From assembly GCA_021822495.1 (NCBI GenBank), contig JAKAQO010000002.1:33034-97033 (forward strand): a stretch of DNA of 64,000 nt, given 5' to 3'. The DNA comes from a bacterium (lineage in GTDB: Bacteria > Elusimicrobiota > Elusimicrobia > UBA1565 > UBA9628). A program made the position numbers and the translations under genes. Position 1 is the first letter of the stretch. The number at the start of each line of letters is the position of its first letter. This document shows, piece after piece, positions 23,841 to 31,380 of the stretch. Under the pieces are notes generated by a model that had not been told where the DNA came from, searched no databases, and worked only from the letters and a program-made list of their open reading frames with translations.

Positions 23841-24793
23841 TAAAATTCTCTTTTGGCCATCACTTCAATAAAGAAAGACAAATCCTTGGCTTCATTTTTT
23901 AAGGGCAAGCCCTGACAAAGGGTTTTCATGGAATCGACAATCTCCCGCCCTTTAGAGCGGGCCTCATCCAAAAATCCTTCCGCCTTCACAAATGAAATCG
24001 CCTGCTTGACCGCTTGAAGATCGGTTTCGCCTTTGCGCCACAAATCTAAAAAATCTCCGCGGGTTTTTTGGTTTTGAAGAGCGAGAATGCAAGGGAGCGT
24101 CAAACGGCGGTTCAACATATCCTGGGCCGCGGGCTTGCCTGAAACTTCTTCGGTCAGTAAAAAATCGTGAATATCATCCACAATCTGAAGCAAGATTCCG
24201 GCGGATAAAGCGAGCCTTGGCGGATCGGAAGCATCATGGGGAAAAGGACTGATTTCAGAAAGAACTTTTCCGCACCATTCAAAGAGAGCCCCAGTTTTTC
24301 GAGCGGCGATTCCCAAATAAGCCTCAACCGAAACTTCAACGCTCCCCTTTAAAAATTCTTCCTGGAGTTCCCCGGCCGCCATTTCCCGAACCGTCGTCAC
24401 CAAATGTTCCGGCGCGCGCGGAGAAATATCAATGGCTTCCTCAAGCCCTTGAGAAAAAGCAAGATCGCCTAGAAGAAGAGCGACCGTGTTTCCGAAAAGA
24501 GCGTTTGGGGTCGCGAGTCCCCGCCTGGTGTCAGCCTTATCCACGCAATCATCATGCAAAAGAGAAGCGTTATGGACAAACTCCATCGCGCGGGAAGCCG
24601 CCTCCGCTTTTTTCTCATCCACGCCCAAGGCTTTGGCTAGTAACAGACAAAAACGCGCCCGCAGCATTTTTCCCGGGCGGCCGACGTATCCGGCCAGGGT
24701 TTCGCCCACGCGGCCGGACAAGCGCTTCGAGCGGTTTTCCATGCCGAGCCGAACCCGCTCGACCGAATCTTCAAGACTAAGTAAAGTCAACAT
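23840..24793 (-). CDS. Polyprenyl diphosphate synthase (IspB/IspA-type)
   Basis: 317 residues. First Asp-rich motif D81-D82-x2-D85 (LLHDDCVDKADTRRG) with the GKMLRAR substrate-binding stretch before it; second motif DDIHD (LQIVDDIHDFL). Condenses isopentenyl diphosphate with an allylic diphosphate; residues before the first motif (FVHNASLL) are small, consistent with a long-chain product as in quinone side-chain synthases, but chain length cannot be fixed by reading. First gene of the operon, start 14 nt after a strong extended -10 box, no Shine-Dalgarno site. It would supply the donor for the UbiA enzyme. Confidence 0.9.
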   Translation of the reverse strand: MLTLLSLEDSVERVRLGMENRSKRLSGRVGETLAGYVGRPGKMLRARFCLLLAKALGVDEKKAEAASRAMEFVHNASLLHDDCVDKADTRRGLATPNALFGNTVALLLGDLAFSQGLEEAIDISPRAPEHLVTTVREMAAGELQEEFLKGSVEVSVEAYLGIAARKTGALFEWCGKVLSEISPFPHDASDPPRLALSAGILLQIVDDIHDFLLTEEVSGKPAAQDMLNRRLTLPCILALQNQKTRGDFLDLWRKGETDLQAVKQAISFVKAEGFLDEARSKGREIVDSMKTLCQGLPLKNEAKDLSFFIEVMAKREF

Positions 24794-24807
24794 ATCGCTA
24801 GATATTT

Positions 24808-24816
24808 ATTATAGCA
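24808..24816 (-). promoter_or_regulatory. Extended -10 promoter of the peptide/prenyl operon
   Basis: Minus strand TGCTATAAT, a perfect extended -10, 14 nt before the ATG at 24793. Transcription should start about 7 nt before the ATG, leaving no room for a Shine-Dalgarno site, so the first gene may be translated from a nearly leaderless message. Confidence 0.55.
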
Positions 24817-24908
24817 TTGCTGGAAAAACTCCGCCATTAAAAATGCGCTGAAATTTCAGGAAAAGGTTGCTCAGGCGCTGCGACCCTAAATTAAAAGATA
24901 GGGTTCGT

Positions 24909-25748
24909 CTAATTTAGGCGGCTCTCCCAATCCCGGATGATTTCCAGAACCCAACTCTTGCGCGCGGTCAAATCGCAAAAGCGGTTGGCGGTCTCATCGC
25001 TATAGCCCATGCCGGACCTTGTATCGTTGGGATTAAGCTGGGAGGAGATAATTCCCGCAACCTCCCATTGATTGTTGTTTCGGATTAAAAGCGGACCACC
25101 GGATTCGCCGGGGCTTGTGACGCAGTCGGAGAGAATAGCTCCGTTCTTTATGTTCCGTATTGAGCAGTGAGGGCTGATTTCTTCATCCCCGCCGGGAAAG
25201 CCGAGCGCGACGGCGGCTTGGCCGACCGAGAATTTATCGGCGATGGTTAAACCCTCGCCGGAGAGAAAAAGCGGCTCTTTAAAGAGCAAAACGGCCATGT
25301 CCGTCCGCGAGTCGATAGCGCCATTGCCGACCGGCTTTTGATAGCCGGGGAGAAAGACGATCCGGAAAACCCGGACTTTCTTTTTCCGGCCTCTTGACTC
25401 ATATCGAAACGTGTACCCGCCCTTCTTGTCCACGCAGTGGGCGGCGGTCAAGGCGGCGCGGCGGGAGACGATGAACGCCGTGCAGGTTCCTTCGCTCCCG
25501 CTGAGTCGTCCGACTAAACTATAGGGGCTTTCCGATGAATCCTCGATGGGTTCGCGGTTGTCGTCGTAGCTAAAATACCCCGCCAGGACCGCGCGCGGCG
25601 GATGGATATTCCGCCGCGCTTGCCTCATCTCGCTTGAAGCCTCGCGAAAGGAGGACGCAAGGTTTATCGCGGAATCTTCTGCCGCGAGGACCGGGGCGGC
25701 CAAGGCCGCCCACAGCCCCAGACCTAGAAGGACGCTTTTTCCTTGCAT
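24909..25748 (-). CDS. Secreted trypsin-like serine protease (S1)
   Basis: 279 residues with signal peptide (GKSVLLGLGLWAALAAPVLA). Catalytic triad visible: His104 in TAAHC, Asp150 in SRTDMAVLLF, Ser216 in GESGGPLL, plus CTAFIVSRRAALTAAHCVD at the active-site loop. Four or more Cys could form the usual disulfides. A propeptide-like stretch of ~40 residues precedes the protease domain. Follows the Cys-motif secreted protein gene by 12 nt, so probably co-transcribed with it. Remnants of paralogues at 27511-27713 and 33687-33754 show the family was copied here. Confidence 0.88.
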   Translation of the reverse strand: MQGKSVLLGLGLWAALAAPVLAAEDSAINLASSFREASSEMRQARRNIHPPRAVLAGYFSYDDNREPIEDSSESPYSLVGRLSGSEGTCTAFIVSRRAALTAAHCVDKKGGYTFRYESRGRKKKVRVFRIVFLPGYQKPVGNGAIDSRTDMAVLLFKEPLFLSGEGLTIADKFSVGQAAVALGFPGGDEEISPHCSIRNIKNGAILSDCVTSPGESGGPLLIRNNNQWEVAGIISSQLNPNDTRSGMGYSDETANRFCDLTARKSWVLEIIRDWESRLN

Positions 25749-25760
25749 GAATTCTTATTA

Positions 25761-26336
25761 TTAATCGTCGTTGCTGACAGCCTTGGGATCGGCAGTTCCT
25801 ACAACGCTTCCGATGATACCACCTACTATTGCCCCCGCAATTCCAAGAGGAAACAGAAGAACTCCAAAAAACGTGGCTACGGTCTCGCCACTGCTATCAT
25901 GGAGATCATGGGATGACTGTGCGATAAAGGCAGGGAAATCTGCAATCATGAACCCTTTATAGACCCCCGTTTTGGCCCCATTTTTAAGCCCTTCTATGTG
26001 CGAAGGAGCATCAGACGTTCCCTTATATCCCGGAATAGCTAGAGACTCGCGGCAGCCAGGGACGGTGACGTCGCATTTCGCGGCGGCTTTCTTTTCCTGG
26101 GCCTTCGCCAAATGAAGTTTGTTAGCCGAGGTCTTAATGTTCTTAAGACCCTTCAGCGTCTGGGCCGCTTGGCTGTTTTGGTTTTTTCCCATCGCCATGT
26201 GAGGAACCGCGAGATCAAACATCTGACTCGCGCCAATGGATTGAGTCTCGATACTGTCCGTAGCATAGGCGGACACGTTGGCCAATCCCAAGCACAGAAG
26301 CCCGAGGACGGCGGCTTGAACTTTCACGTTTTTCAT
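25761..26336 (-). CDS. Secreted Cys-motif protein, family copy 1
   Basis: 191 residues. Signal peptide ending AYATDS; then a near-identical N-terminal half to copies 2 and 3 (IGASQMFDLAVPHMAMGKN, QAAQTLKGLKNIKTSANKLHLA), a CDVTVPGCRE motif, and a C-terminal glycine-rich hydrophobic segment (GVLLFPLGIAGAIVGGIIGSVVG) that could insert into a membrane. No known family recognised. AGAGGT ribosome binding site before ATG 26336. It shares its promoter and leader almost base for base with copy 2, and it precedes the serine protease gene, perhaps its partner or substrate. Confidence 0.7.
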   Translation of the reverse strand: MKNVKVQAAVLGLLCLGLANVSAYATDSIETQSIGASQMFDLAVPHMAMGKNQNSQAAQTLKGLKNIKTSANKLHLAKAQEKKAAAKCDVTVPGCRESLAIPGYKGTSDAPSHIEGLKNGAKTGVYKGFMIADFPAFIAQSSHDLHDSSGETVATFFGVLLFPLGIAGAIVGGIIGSVVGTADPKAVSNDD

Positions 26337-26403
26337 TTCTGATTTACCTCTTAATTTACGATTTGACTGCGTTGGCGTCCCAACGCCAGCGCCATGTTCT
26401 GAT

Positions 26404-26454
26404 ATCCTAGCACGCTCCGGAAAAAATCCGTATGGGTCTAAAGGCCTAGAAAAG
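26404..26454 (-). promoter_or_regulatory. Promoter with conserved upstream box, copy 1
   Basis: Extended -10 TGCTAGGAT (26404-26412) with a 30-bp box at 26425-26454 whose minus-strand core reads GACCCATACGGATT. The box covers the -35 position, where no TTGACA is seen. The leader (about 60 nt) has a hairpin GCGTTGG/CCAACGC at 26369-26386 and an AGAGGT ribosome binding site. Confidence 0.55.
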
Positions 26455-26587
26455 CTCCGGCAGAAGGCCCAAACCTTTTGACCTATTAGGTTAAATTAGT
26501 ATTAGCATGATCAAACGATTTGTCTTGGATCAGCTACTCGCCGAGATAGAAAACCCGGAAAATCATCCGCTGCAATCTTCCCCAAGA

Positions 26588-27361
26588 TTAGATCTTCCCT
26601 CGGGTAATGAAACCTACAATAGCCCCAATCAAAGCTCCGACTAAAGCGGCGGCGAAAAGAAGCGCAAATCCCATGGGTCCAGAAAGTTGCATCGCTCCAA
26701 GCATGAGTCCAATATCAATAGGAGAGATAACAACAGCCCCAATAAAAGCTCCCAAGCCGGCGCCATTAAGAGCGGCTTCCCCTCGTCCCATTGTTCCCTC
26801 ATATTGCGGCGCGGGGAAACACCCAGGAACGGTGACATCGCACTTTTTCACGCTCATTCCCGCTTGAGCCATCAGAGTAGGCAACGCGGCGGAGAGGATT
26901 TGGGCGCTGGCCGGATCCTTTATGTTTTTGATCGCGGCCATGATTTCCGCGCATCTCGAAATCTTGGCGTCGCATTTCGCCGTGACTTCCTTATTGGCCA
27001 GCATCGTTTGAACTTCCGCGCTGAGGGCCAAAACATCCTCCGGGGTCTTTATCTTTTTGAACGCGGCCAATGTCTCCCGGCAACCAGGAACAGTCACGTC
27101 ACATTGGATTTGAATCCCCTGTTTCGCTACCGCCAAATGAAGTTTATTGGCCGAGGTCTTGATGTTCTTAAGACCCTTGAGGGTCTGGGCCGCTTGGCTG
27201 TTTTGGTTTTTTCCCATCGCCATGTGAGGAACCGCGAGATCAAACATCTGACTCGCGCCAATGGCTTGAGTCTCGATACTGTCCGTAGCATAGGCGGACA
27301 CGTTGGCCAATCCCAAGCACAGAAGACCCAAGGCGACGGCTTTCATTTTCATGTTTTTCAT
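26588..27361 (-). CDS. Secreted Cys-motif protein, family copy 2 (expanded)
   Basis: 257 residues from ATG 27361, which has the same AGAGGT leader as copy 1; the longer upstream frame is promoter sequence. N-terminal ~85 residues match copy 1 closely. The middle carries three Cys-pair modules (CDVTVPGCRE, CDAKISRCAE, CDVTVPGCFP) separated by helices, so the CxxxxxxC unit was multiplied. C-terminus is a long hydrophobic Gly/Ala-rich segment (two possible membrane helices around SPIDIGLMLGAMQLSG and ALLFAAALVGALIGAIVG). Function unknown. Confidence 0.68.
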   Translation of the reverse strand: MKNMKMKAVALGLLCLGLANVSAYATDSIETQAIGASQMFDLAVPHMAMGKNQNSQAAQTLKGLKNIKTSANKLHLAVAKQGIQIQCDVTVPGCRETLAAFKKIKTPEDVLALSAEVQTMLANKEVTAKCDAKISRCAEIMAAIKNIKDPASAQILSAALPTLMAQAGMSVKKCDVTVPGCFPAPQYEGTMGRGEAALNGAGLGAFIGAVVISPIDIGLMLGAMQLSGPMGFALLFAAALVGALIGAIVGFITRGKI

Positions 27362-27428
27362 TTCTGATTTACCTCTTAATTCACGGTTTGACTGCGTTGG
27401 CGTTCCAACGCCAGCGCCATGTTCTGAT

Positions 27429-27479
27429 ATCCTATCACGCTCCGGAAAAAATCCGTATGGGTCCAAAGACCTAGAAAAG
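27429..27479 (-). promoter_or_regulatory. Promoter with conserved upstream box, copy 2
   Basis: Extended -10 TGATAGGAT (27429-27437) and the 30-bp box at 27450-27479 (core GGACCCATACGGATT), 15 bp apart as in copy 1. The leader hairpin is kept with a compensated loop change. Confidence 0.55.
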
Positions 27480-27510
27480 TCGCGGCAAAGGACCCAGGGC
27501 GGGAGGACGT

Positions 27511-27713
27511 TTAAATCGGAGTTCGCGCAGCCCAGTTCGAGATGAAGGATAAAATCCAACCCTTGCGCGCGGCCAAATCTGTTCGTGGATCGGGGGCATC
27601 AAGGCCTCGCGAAAGGAGGACTCAAGGCTTATTCCGGAAGCCTCCGCCGTGAGGGCCGGGGCGGTAAAAACCGCCCACAGCCCCAGACCCAGAAGAACGC
27701 TTTTTCCCCGCAT
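27511..27713 (-). pseudogene. Decayed trypsin-like protease (both ends kept, middle lost)
   Basis: The 5' part encodes GKSVLLGLGLWAVFTAPALT and SSFREA, matching the signal peptide of the protease at 24909-25748. The 3' part, in another frame, encodes TDLAARKGWILSFISNW, matching that protease's C-terminus (CDLTARKSWVLEIIRDW). The catalytic domain between is deleted. Confidence 0.75.
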
Positions 27714-27759
27714 GAATCCTCTGTATTCCCACAGGGGATATCATTCCCCATGTATGCGC

Positions 27760-28220
27760 CTAGTCGTTATAGTCTTGGGGATTTACAAGTCCGTTGCTTC
27801 CTCCAATGACACTTCCGATCAATCCGCCAACAAGACCGAGGGGAGCAAGAAGCACGCCGAAGAATGTGAACATATCCTGAACTCCCCGATCGCCGCGATT
27901 AGCGGCTTGCTGCGCCAATGACGCCGGAAAATCTCCAATAAAGAACCCTTGGGTAGCTCCCACTTTAACCCCATCCTTGAGTCCCTCCCAATGCCGCGAA
28001 TCGGACGTTCCCTTATACTCCGGAACGGCCATGGACTCGCGGCAACCAGGGACGGTGACGTCGCATTTCGCGGCGGCTTTCTTTTCCTGGGCCTTCGCCA
28101 AATGAAGTTTATTGGCCGAGGCCTTGATGTTCTTAAGACCCTTGAGGGTCTGGGCCGCCTGGCTGTTTTGATTTTTTCCCATCGCCATGTGAGGAACCGC
28201 GAGGATCAAACATCTGACTC
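27760..28220 (-). pseudogene. Secreted Cys-motif protein, family copy 3, 5'-truncated
   Basis: From VPHMAMGKNQNSQAAQ to the end it matches copy 1, including CDVTVPGCRE and the Gly-rich C-terminus (LLAPLGLVGGLIGSVIGG). A one-base insertion near 28204 shifts the frame, and homology stops at 28220, so the signal peptide, leader and promoter are gone. Confidence 0.75.
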
Positions 28221-28382
28221 CCTCCCGTGCTTGTCGCGCAGTCAGGGCTCTTGACGAAATAATATGGGCATTCGGAGGCCCGGATTTGAGACAATCCCAC
28301 CACTACTTTGTAAGCCCCCAGTCGCCATCTTCAAAAGTGGTGGTGGAACAAGTTCGACGCGTGAGAATCCCACTCGCTACGG

Positions 28383-28523
28383 CTAAAACGACTGGATCAG
28401 ACCCACGTTGAAGGTCACTTGATCCTTCTTGGTTCCGTCGTTACAGGGGAGCCATCTCCGGAGGACAGTCTCGGGGTCATCATAACCATGCCTTGAATTT
28501 CGGAAGAGCCTCAATTCAATCAT
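28383..28523 (-). pseudogene. Possible C-terminal fragment of an outer-membrane beta-barrel
   Basis: A 46-codon frame ends KKDQVTFNVGLIQSF-stop: alternating hydrophobic residues with a terminal Phe, as in the last strand of outer-membrane barrels. It has no own promoter and its ATG overlaps the ankyrin gene's stop. The stretch 28221-28382 shows nothing else I can name. Confidence 0.3.
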
Positions 28524-29196
28524 CATTTGGTCCCCTCTTGGCGCCTGCCTTGACGAGGGTTTGAAATATTTTGCTATTGGGAACCGCGTACCCTAGAGCG
28601 GTATGCCCAGAGATATTGGTCATATTGATATCGGCTCCCGATTTCATGAGAAGATTAAACCTGCGAACATCGTTCGCTCTAACCACCTCCATCAAGGCCG
28701 TGTTCCCAGACCCATCCGCCTCGTTGATATCGGCGCCCGCCACGATGAGATACTTGAAGATATCGATATTGTTGGCATACATGAGGGCCGTACCGCCGTC
28801 ATCGCCTCCAAGGTTGACATCAGCGCCTGCTTTTATGAGGAGTTTAACGATATCAATGTAACCGCGTAAGGATGCCTCAATAAGGGCCGTACTGCCATGT
28901 TCATCTCTCACATTGACATTGACTCCCATTTTGATAAGAGCTTTGACTATGCCTATATCGCCATTTGCGGCTTCCTTGACTATGGCTTTGCCGTCGCTAA
29001 ACTCATACACCACTCCTGCTCCGGGAATTTTGTTCGTCTGCTTTTTCGCGTTCGCGCGCACCTCGGCAAGATGCGTCTTGGCCGTTTGAATCAGAGCTTT
29101 CGCCTGGGACGCAACGGCAGACAAGGCTTGTCCCTGCTGAGAGAACGCGTTTTGGGCGGATATTATGACCACGCAAGCAAACAAGAATTTCTTCAT
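28516..29196 (-). CDS. Secreted ankyrin-repeat protein
   Basis: 226 residues. Signal peptide (KKFLFACVVIISAQNAFS), a helical region (~20-65), then about five ankyrin repeats (MGVNVNVRDEHGSTALIEAS, AGADVNLGGDDGGTALMYA, AGADINEADGSGNTALMEV, SGADINMTNISGHTALGYA). No protease domain follows, unlike the two ankyrin-caspase proteins. Driven by the same boxed promoter as the Cys-motif family, so likely part of the same regulon. Periplasmic or secreted protein-binding role inferred only from the repeats. Confidence 0.8.
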   Translation of the reverse strand: MKKFLFACVVIISAQNAFSQQGQALSAVASQAKALIQTAKTHLAEVRANAKKQTNKIPGAGVVYEFSDGKAIVKEAANGDIGIVKALIKMGVNVNVRDEHGSTALIEASLRGYIDIVKLLIKAGADVNLGGDDGGTALMYANNIDIFKYLIVAGADINEADGSGNTALMEVVRANDVRRFNLLMKSGADINMTNISGHTALGYAVPNSKIFQTLVKAGAKRGPNDD

Positions 29197-29252
29197 CTTT
29201 CGCTACCTCTTAATTAAAACATAAGCGCTTTAGCTTCAGCGCCTCAGCTTTT

Positions 29253-29302
29253 ATCGTAACACATACCCCAAGAATCCGTATGGGTCCAAAGGCCCAGAAA
29301 AG
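29253..29302 (-). promoter_or_regulatory. Promoter with conserved upstream box, copy 3
   Basis: Extended -10 TGTTACGAT (29253-29261) and the 30-bp box at 29273-29302 (core GGACCCATACGGATT), 14 bp apart. The sequence downstream of the -10 differs from copies 1 and 2, so the box itself is what is conserved. Confidence 0.55.
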
Positions 29303-29328
29303 TCGTAAAAAAAGGCCTAATGAATTTT

Positions 29329-29350
29329 GGGGATTATCCCTTTCGCAAAA
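29329..29350. repeat. Left terminal inverted repeat of the IS1595-type element
   Basis: 22 bp, pairs with 32083-32104 with two mismatches. Confidence 0.8.
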
Positions 29351-29609
29351 CCTCTTTAATTGAAATAAGTGATTGAATTTGAACAATCTGTCTTTCTACC
29401 CAAAATCCCCATACAATAACAGCAATAATAATTGTGGCTACTATAGGAATTCCTATTTTCAAGGCAAGACTTATAGTATATTTAGATACTTTTTCATCTG
29501 CTTCTTTACGAACATTTTCAATTTTATCTTCTAATTCTCTCCTAAGATCGTTTAAATTATCATAATTCGTTACATCTTCTATTGCTTGATTCCTTGGCTT
29601 TTTAGTCAT
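29334..29609 (-). CDS. Passenger: small coiled-coil membrane protein
   Basis: 91 residues. Charged helical N-terminus with coiled-coil character (NLNDLRRELEDKIENVRKEADEKV), one membrane helix (~48-70, ALKIGIPIVATIIIAVIVWGF) and a short tail. Its start overlaps the previous stop (ATGA). The 3' end runs into the left terminal inverted repeat, so it is the last gene of the element. Unknown function. Confidence 0.55.
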   Translation of the reverse strand: MTKKPRNQAIEDVTNYDNLNDLRRELEDKIENVRKEADEKVSKYTISLALKIGIPIVATIIIAVIVWGFWVERQIVQIQSLISIKEVLRKG

Positions 29610-30046
29610 TTCGTAGCCAAATTATGAACAGACGAGTCAACTTCTTGAAAAAAATCAGTAATAGCTTTATTATCTTGTATCGTATAGGTTAATCCAAAAT
29701 TACCGCCCTTAAAATTAATAAATAAAGAAACAATTTCCTGAGATTCTGGAGAATCCTTTTTAACAGTTCTATTGACCCCACCAATTATTTGGTTTAAGAA
29801 TGTGGCGTATGATTGGTATGCTTGGCCTTTAATGACTACCTTAATTAATCTCAGATTTGTAAGAATGTAAAGGATAATAACATCTTCTTTAATCTGATTT
29901 TTTGCGTCAAAAACAATATAGTTTTTTACTTCATCCCCATTGATAGTATTGGAGAGAAATTCTTCAAAAGAATGATGACTTGTCGTATAGCCTTTGAAGG
30001 CCATTTCAAAAACGTCTTTTAGTAAATTGGTGGGTAATTTCACCAT
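29606..30046 (-). CDS. Passenger: hypothetical protein
   Basis: 146 residues, no signal or membrane segment. Mixed alpha/beta pattern (DVIILYILTNLRLIKVVIKG, GGNFGLTYTIQDNKAITDFFQ). No family recognised. It lies 4 nt after the HTH gene and overlaps the next, within one transcription unit from the transposase; AT-rich codon use sets it apart from the chromosome. Confidence 0.5.
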   Translation of the reverse strand: MVKLPTNLLKDVFEMAFKGYTTSHHSFEEFLSNTINGDEVKNYIVFDAKNQIKEDVIILYILTNLRLIKVVIKGQAYQSYATFLNQIIGGVNRTVKKDSPESQEIVSLFINFKGGNFGLTYTIQDNKAITDFFQEVDSSVHNLATK

Positions 30047-30050
30047 AAAA

Positions 30051-30254
30051 TTATAGATAAGCCCTGCGCCATATTGCTACAGTATTATGCGATACACCCA
30101 ATAATTCCCCTATCTCCCGTGTTGACTTATTGGCATCTTTAATTAGCGGTAATACAAACATCTCCCAAGCCTTAGCCCCAATCTCCCCGCCAAGCGTTAT
30201 TTGCGGAGGATTTTTAACCTTTCTTGCTCTTTTTTTCTTTTTAACTTGACCCAT
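30051..30254 (-). CDS. Passenger: small helix-turn-helix protein
   Basis: 67 residues. Basic N-terminus (KKKKRARKVKNPPQ) and a C-terminal helix-turn-helix (KSTREIGELLGVSHNTVAIWRRAYL) like those of resolvase/transposase-type DNA-binding domains. May regulate the element or be a DNA-binding accessory. ATG overlaps the preceding small gene's stop (TAATG). Confidence 0.6.
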   Translation of the reverse strand: MGQVKKKKRARKVKNPPQITLGGEIGAKAWEMFVLPLIKDANKSTREIGELLGVSHNTVAIWRRAYL

Positions 30255-30382
30255 TATGCCCTTTTCCTCCGCTTCTTTTTTGGCGGTTTGACCTTGAGTA
30301 TCGCTGATAACGCTTCCTGAAATGATAACGGGCTAAGCGTGAGCTTCTCGTTATCTTTCCTCTTTCGAGTCTTGACCCTCAA
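30254..30382 (-). CDS. Passenger: 42-residue basic peptide next to the transposase
   Basis: TTG 30382 overlaps the transposase stop as TTGA; the frame ends at 30254, overlapping the HTH gene by one base. It encodes KLTLSPLSFQEALSAILKVK followed by a proline/lysine/arginine tail. The position, wedged between two coupled genes with an open frame of exactly that span, argues that it is translated. Function unknown; perhaps an accessory of transposition. Confidence 0.5.
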   Translation of the reverse strand: MRVKTRKRKDNEKLTLSPLSFQEALSAILKVKPPKKKRRKRA

Positions 30383-31335
30383 ATTGCCCCCTGCGCCTGT
30401 AGATTCCCGTAAACCAGTCTTTTGCCTTGAGTAGAAGACAGGGCCGCAAAAGCTCTTTCCGTATCCGTGGCGTCTTTATAATTCCAGCGGAAGGCGAACT
30501 CAGCGCAATACTGGGCTAAATGCTCTTTGCTGATATGATGGAAAGTCCCCATAATCCCGCGCTTAAGAATCGAAAAATAGGACTCCACTGTATTTGTATG
30601 AATATTGCCAAGGCGGACATACTGGTTTTCTGAGTGGTTTACCGTATGATGGCCGCCTTTGAATTGCTTGCCTACACCCGTATAAGCCCACCATCTATCA
30701 GTAATGACTTTTGCGCTCTTTTGGATATTCTCAACCATCGCGGATTTTAAAGTTTGAGCATTCGCGCTTTTGATGGGGAATGTCCCAACCCTACCATTGC
30801 GTTGAACCAAGGCCATAACAGGAACCTTGCGGGGCATAATGCCACGGTGTCGCATATCCAACGAACGATTAGCCTGCTTGCCTCCCACATAGGTTTCATC
30901 CACTTCAACAATGCCCCTCAGCTTGCTTTTAACCTCTTCCTGGCTCATGGCATAACGGAGCCGATGGGACATAAACCAAGCGGCTTTATAGGTAACTCCC
31001 AGCATCCTATGAAGCTGATGGGCTGATATACCCTTCTTGCTTGAGGTCATAAGATGAATCGCCATAAGCCACTTGGTAAGCGGGATATGGGAACCTTCAA
31101 AGATGGTTCCGACTGTAACAGTAAATTGTTTTTTGCAGGAACGGCATCTAAGAAGCCCCGCGCGGCCTGGTTTCTTGGATTCTGTTTTTTTGATAGCCAT
31201 GCGGTAAACATCTGCCGATTTACAATGCGGACAAATAGGGCCATTGGGCCACAGGGTAGCCTCAACGCAAGCCCGCGCTTTGTTCTCATCCATTGCGAAC
31301 TCTGGTATTCCTGGCATCTTCTTTATCGTTTTCAT
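30379..31335 (-). CDS. IS1595-family transposase
   Basis: 318 residues, full length. N-terminal zinc ribbon (CPHCKSADVY ... LRCRSCKKQFTVTVGTIFEGSHIPL), a helical segment (SSKKGISAHQLHRMLGVTYKAAWFMSHRLR), then the ISXO2-like DDE/DDN catalytic domain: VEVDETYVGGK (first Asp), VITDRWWAY (second Asp) and HTNTVESYFSILKRGIMGTFHHISKEHL (third acidic/Asn position, NTVES). No disruption seen, so the element may still be mobile. Confidence 0.93.
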   Translation of the reverse strand: MKTIKKMPGIPEFAMDENKARACVEATLWPNGPICPHCKSADVYRMAIKKTESKKPGRAGLLRCRSCKKQFTVTVGTIFEGSHIPLTKWLMAIHLMTSSKKGISAHQLHRMLGVTYKAAWFMSHRLRYAMSQEEVKSKLRGIVEVDETYVGGKQANRSLDMRHRGIMPRKVPVMALVQRNGRVGTFPIKSANAQTLKSAMVENIQKSAKVITDRWWAYTGVGKQFKGGHHTVNHSENQYVRLGNIHTNTVESYFSILKRGIMGTFHHISKEHLAQYCAEFAFRWNYKDATDTERAFAALSSTQGKRLVYGNLQAQGAI

Positions 31336-31380
31336 GTTTATGTTTATATTGTAATATAAAATTACATATTTGCCAAGGGG

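Noticed and set aside
21506..24793. Operon as a standard menaquinone (Men or futalosine) pathway
   Set aside because: UbiA and polyprenyl synthase fit, but no MenA-F or MqnA-D homologue is visible and the radical SAM proteins have the PqqE-like pattern with a PqqD partner.
24850..24905. ACCCTA/TAGGGT hairpin after the protease gene as a terminator
   Set aside because: Short stem, loop of about 10 bases and no T-run on the correct side.
26507..26644. Plus-strand frame starting MIKRFVLDQLLAEIEN, resembling the N-terminus of small AAA ATPases
   Set aside because: Only about 15 residues look similar, the rest overlaps the 3' end of an intact gene on the other strand, and there is no ribosome binding site.
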